The notes under the pieces were generated by a model. It ran no database searches. It had not been told where the DNA came from and was given only the letters and a program-made list of their open reading frames with translations. Below, in pieces: positions 17,037 through 25,187 of a stretch of DNA of 64,000 nucleotides; position 1 is the stretch's first letter; each line of letters begins with the position of its first letter. The position numbers and the translations under genes were made by a program. Origin of the DNA: Bacillota bacterium (GTDB lineage: Bacteria; Bacillota; Clostridia; Lachnospirales; Lachnospiraceae); NCBI GenBank assembly GCA_023414355.1, contig JAEZOB010000017.1:62001-126000 (forward strand), in the 5' to 3' direction.

Positions 17037-18317
17037 ATGAGTACTTTGGGAAAATATAGCAGAAGCGTTTCAATTATCGGAGTAGGCTGTACACCTTTTA
17101 TGTACACTCTTGACAATCCGGAGACAACCGGTCTGACAGAAGGTGAAATGTTTGGATATGCAGCATTAAAAGCAATGGAGGATGCAGGTATTGAAGCAAA
17201 GGATGTTGATTTTTACTTCCATGGACAGGCAAGCTCTATGAACGGATCCAACTACATAACACCAAATATGCAGGTAGCAGATTGGTTCGGAATGCGTGGA
17301 AAAGGTTCTATCCATCACTCTGAGGCATGCTGCACCGGATACCTTGCACTTGAGCAGGCTGTAAATGCAGTGGCTTCCGGAAAGTACAATGTTGTATTAT
17401 CCGGATGTGTGGAATTTGGAGACAGTATCGCAATTCCTGATAAACCGGCACATTTTAGAAAGAAATTTGCAATGGAGGAATTCCTCAAAACAACTGCCTG
17501 GATTTATGACAGAGCGTATACACGTTCCATGATGTCCGGACCGGTGATCTGTTTTGATGATGCAGCAGCACTTTATGCTGCGGATTATCATTTGTCAGAC
17601 AGTCAGATGGATGACACACTCAATCACATGTCAATCAATAATCGCAGAAATGCAGCAAAGCATCCATTGGCTCTGATGAGAAAAGAATATGCTGAGCTCG
17701 CAAAAGAGGCTGGGTTTGATGATGTGATGTCTTATATGAGATCTCCTTACAATCCTAAGATGGGTGATTATCTGCGAGTAAGCGGTATGGAGATGAAGTG
17801 TGACGGAGCTGCGGCTGTTATTGTATGTCCGACCGAAATGGCGTCACAGTTTAAACAGAAGCCAATTGAGGTTCTTGGTATAGGTTGTGCCGCTTTAGAA
17901 GGCAATCAGCCACATCTTGAAATTCGTGGAACGCAGGAGGCTGTTCGTCAGGTATATGAATTAACCGGTGTTTGTCCGGAAGAAATAGATTTGTTCTTTG
18001 CAAATGATTTCATTATCACATCTCATTTAATTGCTGCAGAAATTGCTGGCTATCTTCCCAAAGGTGAAGGCTGGAAATACGTATGTGAGGGTCGTACAGC
18101 ATATGACGGAGACAAACCCATCAATACGAATGGTGGCAGAACTTCCTTTGGACATGCACATGCCGCATCAGGAATGGCTGATTTATATGAAGCTGTTATG
18201 CAAATGCGTGGAGCATGTGGAGAGAGACAGATTAAGAAACTCCCAAGAACAACTATGCTTCGTGGATTCGGCGGAGGACAGAATCTGACTGCCGGAATTA
18301 TAAGAACAGTGAATTAA
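17037..18317 (+). CDS. thiolase-superfamily protein (SCP2/PhlC-like), DUF35 partner
   Basis: 426 residues of the thiolase fold. The nucleophile Cys lies in S-E-A-C-C-T-G-Y-L-A-L (about residues 100-105), with a downstream G-K-Y-N-V-V-L-S-G strand. The second conserved part is N-T-N-G-G-R-T-S-F-G-H-A-H-A-A-S-G (catalytic-type His). The C-terminal loop reads R-G-F-G-G-G-Q-N, lacking the second Cys (CxG) of biosynthetic thiolases. Proteins of this type that pair with a DUF35 protein include the PhlC part of the acylphloroglucinol acyltransferase and steroid side-chain aldolases such as Ltp2. They make or break C-C bonds next to a carbonyl. The DUF35 gene follows 17 bases later, then an ACP and a phosphotransacetylase. 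I infer acyl removal from, or transfer to, a carbon atom, with ACP or CoA as the other carrier. Confidence 0.8.
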   Translation: MSTLGKYSRSVSIIGVGCTPFMYTLDNPETTGLTEGEMFGYAALKAMEDAGIEAKDVDFYFHGQASSMNGSNYITPNMQVADWFGMRGKGSIHHSEACCTGYLALEQAVNAVASGKYNVVLSGCVEFGDSIAIPDKPAHFRKKFAMEEFLKTTAWIYDRAYTRSMMSGPVICFDDAAALYAADYHLSDSQMDDTLNHMSINNRRNAAKHPLALMRKEYAELAKEAGFDDVMSYMRSPYNPKMGDYLRVSGMEMKCDGAAAVIVCPTEMASQFKQKPIEVLGIGCAALEGNQPHLEIRGTQEAVRQVYELTGVCPEEIDLFFANDFIITSHLIAAEIAGYLPKGEGWKYVCEGRTAYDGDKPINTNGGRTSFGHAHAASGMADLYEAVMQMRGACGERQIKKLPRTTMLRGFGGGQNLTAGIIRTVN

Positions 18318-18334
18318 GTCAGGAGGAAAATAGA

Positions 18335-18748
18335 ATGGGTGTTAAATTAGAACCGGTTGTACGTACTTTTTATGAAGAATTAGAAAAGGGAAGAATTATG
18401 GGTCGCAGATGCAAACGCTGCGGAGCTGTAGAATTTCCTCCTGTATTGGCCTGTAACTCTTGTTCAGGAACAGATATGGAATGGATTGAAATAAGCGGAA
18501 GAGCAAAAATGACTTCTTTGATTATGCCATCAGTTCTTTCTACCAAGCCTGAAACAATAGATCTAATGCCTTTTTGCCTTGCTTGTGTTGAAATCGAAGA
18601 AGGTCCTGCAGTCAATGCTCTGGTACGAGGGGTCACAAAGAAAAACAGAACTGAATTATTAGGGAAATTGCCGGTATCCGTCAAAGCCGAGATTGTTCAA
18701 AGAGACGGCTATAAGACAGTAGTATTTGCTTTAGCAGAGGAAGAGTAG
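18335..18748 (+). CDS. DUF35 zinc-ribbon/OB-fold protein, thiolase partner
   Basis: 137 residues with the standard layout: an N-terminal helix, a rubredoxin-like zinc ribbon (R-C-K-R-C-G...C-N-S-C-S-G, about residues 23-42), then an OB fold (S-G-R-A-K-M-T-S-L...). Proteins of this family (PhlB, ChsH2 C-terminal part) bind a thiolase-like partner and are needed for its activity, probably by helping to bind CoA. GGAGG precedes the ATG. The stop codon TAG lies at the start of a dispersed hairpin repeat, an unusual junction. Confidence 0.88.
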   Translation: MGVKLEPVVRTFYEELEKGRIMGRRCKRCGAVEFPPVLACNSCSGTDMEWIEISGRAKMTSLIMPSVLSTKPETIDLMPFCLACVEIEEGPAVNALVRGVTKKNRTELLGKLPVSVKAEIVQRDGYKTVVFALAEEE

Positions 18749-18772
18749 TGTGAACTAAAAAGCAGTTCACAC
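18748..18772 (+). repeat. dispersed hairpin repeat (GTGTGAACT family), copy 1
   Basis: GTGTGAACT (18748-18756), loop AAAAAGC, AGTTCACAC (18764-18772). The repeat begins on the last base of the DUF35 stop codon. About 40 bases here (from TAGTGTGAACT to GAGGCTG) are nearly the same as at 31,028-31,067. It may act as a terminator or RNA stabiliser between the DUF35 and ACP genes; no T-run follows. Confidence 0.65.
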
Positions 18773-18860
18773 GGAAAGAGGCTGCGAAGTTCGTGCAGTG
18801 GCACTCACTCCTTGTTCTTCCGGGTTTTGAGCTTCCGCAAAGCGGCAGCATGGAGATTTA

Positions 18861-18939
18861 GTGTGAACAAAAAAGCAGTTCACGCGTCAATTTGTGAGCT
18901 GCACAAATCAATAGACGATAGAAAGGTCATGGTTATTCA
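18861..18939 (+). repeat. dispersed double-hairpin repeat reaching the ACP ribosome site, copy 2
   Basis: Hairpin 1 is GTGTGAAC (18861-18868) with GTTCACGC (18878-18885, one G-T pair). Hairpin 2 is ATTTGTG (18890-18896) with CACAAAT (18902-18908). Then come a GAAAGG ribosome site (18921-18926) and CATGGTTATTCA directly before the ACP start. The whole block matches 42,706-42,783 upstream of a flavodoxin-type gene. The repeat thus carries the translation signals of two unrelated genes. Confidence 0.6.
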
Positions 18940-19179
18940 ATGGAGAGAAAATTAATTGAAGAAAAGATTATTGAAAGTGTCTGTATCACCTATGACAGGG
19001 ACAAAAGCGAGTTATCCTGTGACACAAGAATGAAAGAAGATTTGGGTGGAGCCTCCATTCTCATGGTGGGACTGGTATCCTTAATTGAAAATGAGTTGGA
19101 TGTGCTGGTGCCTCTTCCGGTTGCTGCTTCAGCAAAGACAATCGGAGAACTGGTGGATAAAGTGGAAGGTATGTTATAA
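18940..19179 (+). CDS. acyl carrier protein-like protein with altered DSL motif
   Basis: 79 residues, the ordinary size of an ACP, acidic, with four-helix spacing. The attachment site normally reads D-S-L; here it is L-G-G-A-S-I-L-M-V-G-L at about residues 31-41, so the Ser is kept but Asp is Ala and Leu is Ile. AcpS enzymes usually contact that Asp, so this ACP may need its own transferase, and two AcpS-type genes lie in the locus. Neighbours are thiolase/DUF35 upstream and phosphotransacetylase 14 bases downstream. The likely role is to carry an acyl group between thiolase and transacetylase, rather than fatty acid synthesis, for which no genes are present. An alternative is a structural ACP homologue. 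Confidence 0.72.
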   Translation: MERKLIEEKIIESVCITYDRDKSELSCDTRMKEDLGGASILMVGLVSLIENELDVLVPLPVAASAKTIGELVDKVEGML

Positions 19180-19193
19180 GAAAGGTAAAAATT

Positions 19194-20195
19194 ATGAATA
19201 TATTGGATCAGATTTATGAGAAGGCAAAACTGAATCCTCAAAAAGTAGTCTTTCCGGAAGCCGATAATGAGAAAATGATGCAAGCGGCATATGAAACTGC
19301 GAAGGAAGGTTACATTATTCCAGTCCTTGTTGGTGATACCACAGTGTTGAAGGGCTTATGTATGGAACGTGGCTATCACAGTGAACTATTTCGGTTTGTG
19401 GATATCCATGATCAAGAGTACAAAGACAAACTGATAGAACTGTATGTATCCCAGCCGGGAAGATTTTTGAAAGACAAGGCGCTATGTCGTCGAATGGAAG
19501 ATCCGCTTTATTATGCTATGGTCATGCAGGCAGTAGGAGAGGCTGATGTTACGTTTGCCGGAATTAATAATACAACCGGAGACGTCTTAATGGCGGGTCA
19601 GATGATTATTGGAATGCAGCAAGGAATTAGTACAATTTCCAGTATAGGAATTTGTGATATTCCGGGATATGAAGGAAGCGAAGGCTCTCTTCTTGCAGTG
19701 GGAGACAGTGCAGTGTGTACTAATCCTGATGTAGAGCAATTGGCCGGTATAGCAATTGCAGCATGTGAAACAGTAAAGACCTTGCTTGACTGGGAGCCAA
19801 GATGTGCGTTGGTCTGCTACTCAACCTTAGGAAGCGGTCAAGGAGAGTTGACCGATAAGGTTGTGAGAGCAGTACAAATCGCAAATGAGAAACGCCCGGA
19901 GCTTGCCATTGATGGTGAATTTCAATTTGATGCAGCAATTAATCCCTTGGTGGCGGCTAAGAAGGTTACGAGGGAAAGCAAGGTAGCGGGAAAAGCAAAT
20001 ATTATCATTTGGCCGGATCTAAATGTCGGAAACGTAGGAGTTAAATTGATACAGCAGTTTGGACATGCGAACGCCTATGGACCTATGCTGCAGGGATTTA
20101 ATAAAGTGGTATGTGACTGCTCCAGAGGAGCACCGGTGACCGAGATTAAAGGAAATATCGTGATTTCGGCTGTAAGAGCAGCAGCGCTGAAGTAA
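19194..20195 (+). CDS. phosphate acyltransferase (Pta/Ptb family)
   Basis: 333 residues, the usual length of clostridial phosphotransacetylase without regulatory domains. Landmarks are K-V-V-F-P-E-A-D near the N-terminus, A-D-V-T-F-A-G, G-D-S-A-V-C-T-N-P-D, the A-L-V-C-Y-S-T-L-G-S-G strand-loop, I-D-G-E-F-Q-F-D-A-A, and A-N-I-I-I-W-P-D-L-N-V-G-N close to the C-terminus. The reaction is acyl-CoA (or here perhaps acyl-ACP) plus phosphate to acyl phosphate. The butyrate kinase at 34,474 can turn the product into acid plus ATP. Its place directly after the ACP suggests specialised acyl specificity. Sequence alone does not separate acetyl from longer acyl use. Confidence 0.85.
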   Translation: MNILDQIYEKAKLNPQKVVFPEADNEKMMQAAYETAKEGYIIPVLVGDTTVLKGLCMERGYHSELFRFVDIHDQEYKDKLIELYVSQPGRFLKDKALCRRMEDPLYYAMVMQAVGEADVTFAGINNTTGDVLMAGQMIIGMQQGISTISSIGICDIPGYEGSEGSLLAVGDSAVCTNPDVEQLAGIAIAACETVKTLLDWEPRCALVCYSTLGSGQGELTDKVVRAVQIANEKRPELAIDGEFQFDAAINPLVAAKKVTRESKVAGKANIIIWPDLNVGNVGVKLIQQFGHANAYGPMLQGFNKVVCDCSRGAPVTEIKGNIVISAVRAAALK

Positions 20196-20458
20196 AGGAA
20201 CAGAGGGCATGTGTGAGGTACTTAATACCGGAAATTTATTGCCAGTGACTAATAGGTTAAAATCTGATATATATAAATTATCTTTTTGTGAACAATAATG
20301 ATATAGAAATCAATATGGGTTAAAATAATCGGTATTTTAGACAATTTACAGAGAGAAGAAGCAGGTTTTGAATGTTATACTTATGTTGTTACTAAAGCTG
20401 AGTGGAACGATAAAAAAATCATTAATTTTAGTAGAATTCAATTCAAGGGGGGTTTAAT

Positions 20459-21946
20459 ACGGAGGTTTTATCTCTTAAAAATATTACGAAGGATTACCCG
20501 GGAGTAAAGGCGCTTGATAACGTATCAATCTCATTTGAAAAAGGAGAAGTACATGCTTTAGTCGGTGAGAACGGTGCAGGCAAATCTACATTTATTAAAG
20601 TAATCTCAGGAGCGCTTCGTCCTACTTCCGGAACTATCGTATATGAAGGAAAAGAATATTCCTATCTGGAACCATCAAAGGCAATCAATATGGGAATTGC
20701 GGTTGTATATCAGGAATTGATACAGTTTGAAGCAATGACTGTTGCAGATAATATTTTCATGGGGCTAAAGCAGGATAATGACCAATTTGTAATTAAAGAT
20801 AAGGAAAGGTGTGAGAAAACAAAAGAGCTGTTAAGTAAGTTTGATTGCGAAATTCCACCTAATACCTTAATCAGAGACCTTTCTATTGCAAACAGACAGA
20901 TTGTAGAGCTGGCAAAAGCAATGGTAAAGAAAGCAAAGGTTGTTATTATGGATGAACCTACGGCAGCAATCACGGTTTCTGAACAGGAAAAACTGTACAA
21001 GCTTGTTCGTAAGCTAAAGGAAGAGGGTGTGACTATCATATACATCTCACATCGCTTGGAAGAATTATTTGAAATTTGCGACCGTGTTTCAGTGCTACGG
21101 GACGGGCAATATATAACAACCATGAGCCTTCAGGATACGAACAAACATGGGTTAATAAAATTAATGGTTGGGCGTGAGTTGTCTTCAGCCTATCCAGCTA
21201 AGAAGCCGGCTGATAAAGAGGTAGTGCTGAAAGTAGATCATCTTAGCGGCAATGGAGTGTATAATATTAGCTTTCAGCTTCACAAAGGTGAGATTTTGGG
21301 TTTTGCCGGGCTGGTTGGCGCAGGAAGAACAGAGTTGATGCATTTGATCTATGGTGCAGCTAAGAGAGAAAGCGGAACCATTAAGGTAAAAGAAAACAAT
21401 GTGAATTTACATTCTCCGGTGGATGGATTGAAGGCAGGCATTGGATTAATTCCGGAAGATCGAAAATTTCAGGGATGTTTTATTGATAAACCGATTTATT
21501 GGAATATTTCTATTTCTAATATATCTAATATCTCTTCCTATGGAGTATTGGATAAAAATACAGAAATGAAGATGGCAGAAGAGTATAAGAACCGATTGAA
21601 AATCAAAACACCATCCCTGCAGCAACTGACCAGCGGACTTTCAGGAGGAAATCAACAAAAGGTAGTTATTGCAAAGACACTGGCAGCTAATCCGGATATT
21701 TTGATTTTTGATGAGCCTACGAGAGGAATTGATATCGGAGCCAGGTATGAAATCTATCTATTAATGAATGAACTGGCTGAGCAGGGAAAATCCATTCTTA
21801 TGGTTTCCTCCGATATGGAAGAATTATTAGGAATGTCAGATCGCATTATCGTCCTTCATGAAGGAAAACAAGCCGGTGAGATTAGTAAAGATGAATTTTG
21901 TCAGGAAAGAGTCCTTGCATTTGCTTCAGGATTAGAGGAGAGATAA
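20459..21946 (+). CDS. sugar ABC transporter ATPase with apparent ACG start codon
   Basis: About 495 residues, a RbsA/XylG/MglA-type protein with two ABC domains. Domain 1 has Walker A G-E-N-G-A-G-K-S-T (~36) and Walker B V-V-I-M-D-E-P-T; domain 2 has a degenerate Walker A (V-G-A-G-R-T-E-L) and Walker B I-L-I-F-D-E-P-T-R-G. The frame is closed by TAG at 20432-20434, and no ATG, GTG or TTG occurs before 20690, which would remove Walker A. The family N-terminus (E-V-L-S-L-K-N-I-T-K) starts right after an ACG at 20459, preceded 6 bases upstream by AAGGGGGG. ACG is therefore either a rare start or a mutated ATG. The permease and binding protein follow, making a complete importer. The 263-base gap before it holds no gene. 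Confidence 0.85.
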   Translation, partial: TEVLSLKNITKDYPGVKALDNVSISFEKGEVHALVGENGAGKSTFIKVISGALRPTSGTIVYEGKEYSYLEPSKAINMGIAVVYQELIQFEAMTVADNIFMGLKQDNDQFVIKDKERCEKTKELLSKFDCEIPPNTLIRDLSIANRQIVELAKAMVKKAKVVIMDEPTAAITVSEQEKLYKLVRKLKEEGVTIIYISHRLEELFEICDRVSVLRDGQYITTMSLQDTNKHGLIKLMVGRELSSAYPAKKPADKEVVLKVDHLSGNGVYNISFQLHKGEILGFAGLVGAGRTELMHLIYGAAKRESGTIKVKENNVNLHSPVDGLKAGIGLIPEDRKFQGCFIDKPIYWNISISNISNISSYGVLDKNTEMKMAEEYKNRLKIKTPSLQQLTSGLSGGNQQKVVIAKTLAANPDILIFDEPTRGIDIGARYEIYLLMNELAEQGKSILMVSSDMEELLGMSDRIIVLHEGKQAGEISKDEFCQERVLAFASGLEER

Positions 21947-21949
21947 TAA

Positions 21950-22906
21950 ATGGAAAAGAGAAAAAAGAAAAGTATAGGAGATCTTATTGTAGAATTATCG
22001 CTTCCCATTTTACTTGTAGCTTTAGTAATTTTCTTTAGTGTTATGAGTGATAAATTCTTTACAACGCAAAATCTTACCAATATTCTGGTACAGAACGTTC
22101 ACATTGCAGTTACTTCGGCAGCAGTGATGATTATTATGATTAGCGGTGGGGCCGACTTATCAATCGGCTATCAGATGTCAGTTGTAGCCGTATTAGTAGC
22201 TAAAATGATTAGTATTAATCATGTTCCGGTTGCTATTGCGATTATATGCGGAATAATTATATGTTGTCTTCTTGGTACCTTCAATGGGTATATGGCTCTA
22301 AAGCTAAAGAGCAGTGCCATGATTGTAACGCTGGGAACTATGGCTATTTTCCAAGGCATTTCCTATTTAATCAGTCAATCTAAGACATACCATAACTTGC
22401 CGAAATCCTTCATGTATATCGGACAGGGAAGGATATTTGGATGGTTACCGATTAATGTCTTAATTATGATTGTAATTTTAGTGCTTGTTGGATTTGTAAT
22501 GAATAAGACCACGGTTGGCCGTAAGGTTTATGCAGCAGGGGATAATCCGGAAGCAGGTCGTCTTGCCGGTTTAAATGTGGCCAAAATCAAAGTATTATCC
22601 TTCACAGTGGCAGGAGTATTAGTTGGTATTGCAGCAGTTTTATTGGCATCTCGTTCTGGATCTGCGGATTCCAGTACGGGTGTAGGAATTGAGTTTACAG
22701 GTATTACTGCATGTGTACTTTCCGGAGTGGCATTAAAAGGTGGAGAAGGTACCTTGTGGAAAGTGATTGTAGCTGTTTTTGTTCTAGGCATTCTGGCGAA
22801 TGGTATGCAGCTGATTAATCTGGGAACTTATCCGCAGTACATAGCAAAAGGTGTGATAATGTTAACTTCCCTGTGGCTTACCAATAAGAACGCAAGAGCA
22901 ATGTAA
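21950..22906 (+). CDS. sugar ABC transporter permease (RbsC/XylH type)
   Basis: 318 residues with 8-10 hydrophobic segments. The first begins at residue ~15 after a basic K-R-K-K-K-S start. The family loop reads G-A-D-L-S-I-G-Y-Q-M-S (usually G-G-I-D-L-S-V-G), and the cytoplasmic EAA-like region reads A-A-G-D-N-P-E-A-G-R-L-A-G-L-N-V (usually A-x-G-x-N-x-x-A-A-x-x-x-G-I). Inner-membrane subunit that would form a homodimer with the double ATPase upstream. It starts 3 bases after the ATPase stop, with GAGGAGA inside the end of that gene. The carried sugar or glycoside is unknown; genomic context suggests a glycoconjugate handled by the TIM-barrel/DUF6379 enzymes. Confidence 0.9.
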   Translation: MEKRKKKSIGDLIVELSLPILLVALVIFFSVMSDKFFTTQNLTNILVQNVHIAVTSAAVMIIMISGGADLSIGYQMSVVAVLVAKMISINHVPVAIAIICGIIICCLLGTFNGYMALKLKSSAMIVTLGTMAIFQGISYLISQSKTYHNLPKSFMYIGQGRIFGWLPINVLIMIVILVLVGFVMNKTTVGRKVYAAGDNPEAGRLAGLNVAKIKVLSFTVAGVLVGIAAVLLASRSGSADSSTGVGIEFTGITACVLSGVALKGGEGTLWKVIVAVFVLGILANGMQLINLGTYPQYIAKGVIMLTSLWLTNKNARAM

Positions 22907-22961
22907 AGGATGATGTAAATATCAGAAGGTATTTATATAAAAATATTTAGGAGGGTAAATT

Positions 22962-24077
22962 ATGAAAAAAGTGATTTCAATGTTATTGGTGGTATTTATG
23001 ATTGTTGTATCTTTTGGTGCTTGCGGAAAAACGAATGATAAAGCGAATGATACGGCAAACACAGAAAAAGCTGATGAAGTAGCAACTGATATAACAGAGG
23101 CTGTAAAAGAAGCAGAACCGGCGAAGGATGCAGGAGCGGAAGGTGATCTCAGTGTTGGTTTTGTAACCTTCGGATTGGGCGGAGACTTCTTTCAAGCATT
23201 AGCAGATACTTTTGTTGCAAAGATGACAGCAGCCGGATGGAAAGCACAATATGCAGATGGCGCATTTGATCCCACCACACAGATCGAAGCTTTTGAAAAC
23301 TTTGTTGCAATGGATGTGGATGTTATAGTTCTTTGGTCTGTAGCTCCGGAAGCAATGGATACCGTAGTCAAGGATGCGATGGACAAAGGAATTAAAGTAG
23401 TTGACTTTGTAGCACCAACAGCTCAGTATGATGTATTAATGGTTTCTGATGATGCAGAGCTAGCAGATAATTGTGCTAAAGTGGCTGCAAAGTGGATTGA
23501 TAGTATATTTGCAGATGCGGAGGACCGTTCTGTACCGGTTGCAGTATTAAGTGACCGTAAAGCACAAACAGGTGTAACTCAAGCCGATGAGCTGATTAAA
23601 ATCGAAGAATTCTCGAAAAAAGCAAAATTTGTTACAGAGGTTGAATGTACGGATGAAAATATGGATGCCGGTTTGAAAGCAGCAGAGAATTTATATACTT
23701 CAAATCCTGAGATCCAGGTATTCTTAACCGCACATAATGGATTGGCACTCGGAATTAATAATTATTATACATCACTGAGTTCACCGGTTACAGATTATTC
23801 TAAAATGGGTATTTTCACGATCAATGGTGATAATGCAATGGCAGAAATTATTAAATCCTCTATCGATGGAAAAGCTCCGCTCAGAGGTATGGTGCTTACA
23901 GGAAGTGTTGATGCAACCGCGGATGATATTCTTAAGATGTGTACAGGAATTATGGATGGAAGTGTTGAAAAGGGATTTATTCAGAAGGCAGGAACCACTT
24001 TTGTCAATGCAGAGACCGTTGATGAATATTTGAAGACAGGAGCAGTTACCAGCGTTACTGCAGAAAACTTTAAATAA
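22962..24077 (+). CDS. sugar-binding lipoprotein of the ABC importer
   Basis: 371 residues. Lipoprotein signal: M-K-K then a hydrophobic stretch and lipobox V-S-F-G-A-C at about residue 21. A low-complexity acidic linker rich in Ala/Glu/Asp/Thr (about 25-60) follows, and then a periplasmic-binding-protein fold of the ribose type (V-G-F-V-T-F-G-L-G-G-D-F-F...; V-D-V-I-V-L-W-S-V-A-P-E; G-I-K-V-V-D-F). AGGAGGG precedes the ATG. It is the last gene of the ABC trio, closed by a strong terminator at 24,097. As it is likely made in excess, it sets the substrate of the importer. Confidence 0.9.
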   Translation: MKKVISMLLVVFMIVVSFGACGKTNDKANDTANTEKADEVATDITEAVKEAEPAKDAGAEGDLSVGFVTFGLGGDFFQALADTFVAKMTAAGWKAQYADGAFDPTTQIEAFENFVAMDVDVIVLWSVAPEAMDTVVKDAMDKGIKVVDFVAPTAQYDVLMVSDDAELADNCAKVAAKWIDSIFADAEDRSVPVAVLSDRKAQTGVTQADELIKIEEFSKKAKFVTEVECTDENMDAGLKAAENLYTSNPEIQVFLTAHNGLALGINNYYTSLSSPVTDYSKMGIFTINGDNAMAEIIKSSIDGKAPLRGMVLTGSVDATADDILKMCTGIMDGSVEKGFIQKAGTTFVNAETVDEYLKTGAVTSVTAENFK

Positions 24078-24096
24078 GTCATTGAAAATATTTGCT

Positions 24097-24129
24097 AAAG
24101 TGCTTCAGATGCGAATCTGGAGCACTTTT
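24097..24129 (+). terminator. terminator after the sugar-binding protein
   Basis: AAAGTGCTTCAGAT (24097-24110), loop GCGA, ATCTGGAGCACTTTT (24115-24129): a 14-bp stem with one G-T pair ending in T residues. It separates the ABC genes from the FMN reductase gene, whose ribosome site starts 4 bases later. Confidence 0.75.
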
Positions 24130-24145
24130 CATAGGAGGAGGTAAA

Positions 24146-25144
24146 ATGAAGAAGAAAGTATTAGGTGTTTCATTTGGTAGAAAAATGAGTAATTGCGATA
24201 TTATGGTGAAGCAGGCTTTAATGGAATGTGAAAAGGATGGTTGCGAAGTTGCATTTATTCGTGCGGACGATCTGAATGTAACCAATTGTAACGGATGTAT
24301 CGCTTGTGCGATTCAAATTATGATGGGAAAGGGAAGAGGATACTGTGTTCGACATGATGATTTTGACATTCTTGATGAGTGTATTATGCAATCAGATGCA
24401 GTAATTCTTGCTTGCCCCACCTACGAAACATCGGTAACGGGAAGATTTAAGACAATTTGTGATAGAATCGGACCCAGCCATGATATAACCTTCCGTAAAG
24501 CAGCATACGAGGAAGGAAAAGCAGCCGGAAAGTCAGAAGCTGAATTGCCCGATGTAAGATCCTTTAAGAAGAGAACAGCAGCACTGATCTCCGTTGGTGG
24601 AGCTATGACAGAAAACTGGATTGCTCTTACCATGCCAATGATGTACGAATTTACATTTCCGCTTGGAATTGATGTGGTTGATACGGTTGAATATTATGGA
24701 GCAATGGCACATGAATCAGTGCTTGGATATCCGGAAATGATGGATCGTATGACAAAGGTCGGAGCAAATATTGTTGATTCCCTAAACGCTGAAAAAGAAG
24801 AGGAAAGAATCCGTTGGCGTGGTGAGGAAGAAGGTGTATGCCCGGTCTGCCATACCAGACTGTTGCAGGTGTCACATGATGCTTCCTCAGTGGATTGTGT
24901 GGTTTGCGGCAGTCACGGAACTCCTAAAATAGTAGATGGTAAAATAAAAGTAGAATTTTCGAAAGAGGAAATGGAGCGTTCCCGTTTAAAATGGGGTGGA
25001 AAGCTGGAGCATTCGACTGAAATCAAGACACAGGCGCAGCCTTCGGGTACAATAAAGAACTTAAAAGAACTGAAATCCCCTTATGCAGAGTATGATCGTG
25101 GACCGTTTACACCGGATCCTAATAGTTTTGGAAATCTGATTTAA
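24146..25144 (+). CDS. NADPH-dependent FMN reductase-like flavoprotein with zinc-ribbon tail
   Basis: 332 residues; start at ATG 24146, preceded by GGAGGAGG. Residues 1-190 are a flavodoxin-like FMN_red fold: V-L-G-V-S-F-G-R at the phosphate loop, a Cys cluster N-C-N-G-C-I-A-C (about 50-57) as in iron-sulfur flavoproteins, and A-V-I-L-A-C-P-T-Y-E-T-S-V-T-G for FMN contacts. Residues ~228-260 hold two Cys pairs (C-P-V-C-H and C-V-V-C-G), a zinc-ribbon-like tail. The C-terminal 70 residues are polar. It probably moves electrons within the locus, for example to an aglycone-reducing enzyme or in a redox cycle with the Gfo/Idh dehydrogenases. The exact role is unknown. Confidence 0.72.
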   Translation: MKKKVLGVSFGRKMSNCDIMVKQALMECEKDGCEVAFIRADDLNVTNCNGCIACAIQIMMGKGRGYCVRHDDFDILDECIMQSDAVILACPTYETSVTGRFKTICDRIGPSHDITFRKAAYEEGKAAGKSEAELPDVRSFKKRTAALISVGGAMTENWIALTMPMMYEFTFPLGIDVVDTVEYYGAMAHESVLGYPEMMDRMTKVGANIVDSLNAEKEEERIRWRGEEEGVCPVCHTRLLQVSHDASSVDCVVCGSHGTPKIVDGKIKVEFSKEEMERSRLKWGGKLEHSTEIKTQAQPSGTIKNLKELKSPYAEYDRGPFTPDPNSFGNLI

Positions 25145-25187
25145 TCATTCTATGCAGTAGATATAAGTGAAATGATGGAGAAAGATT

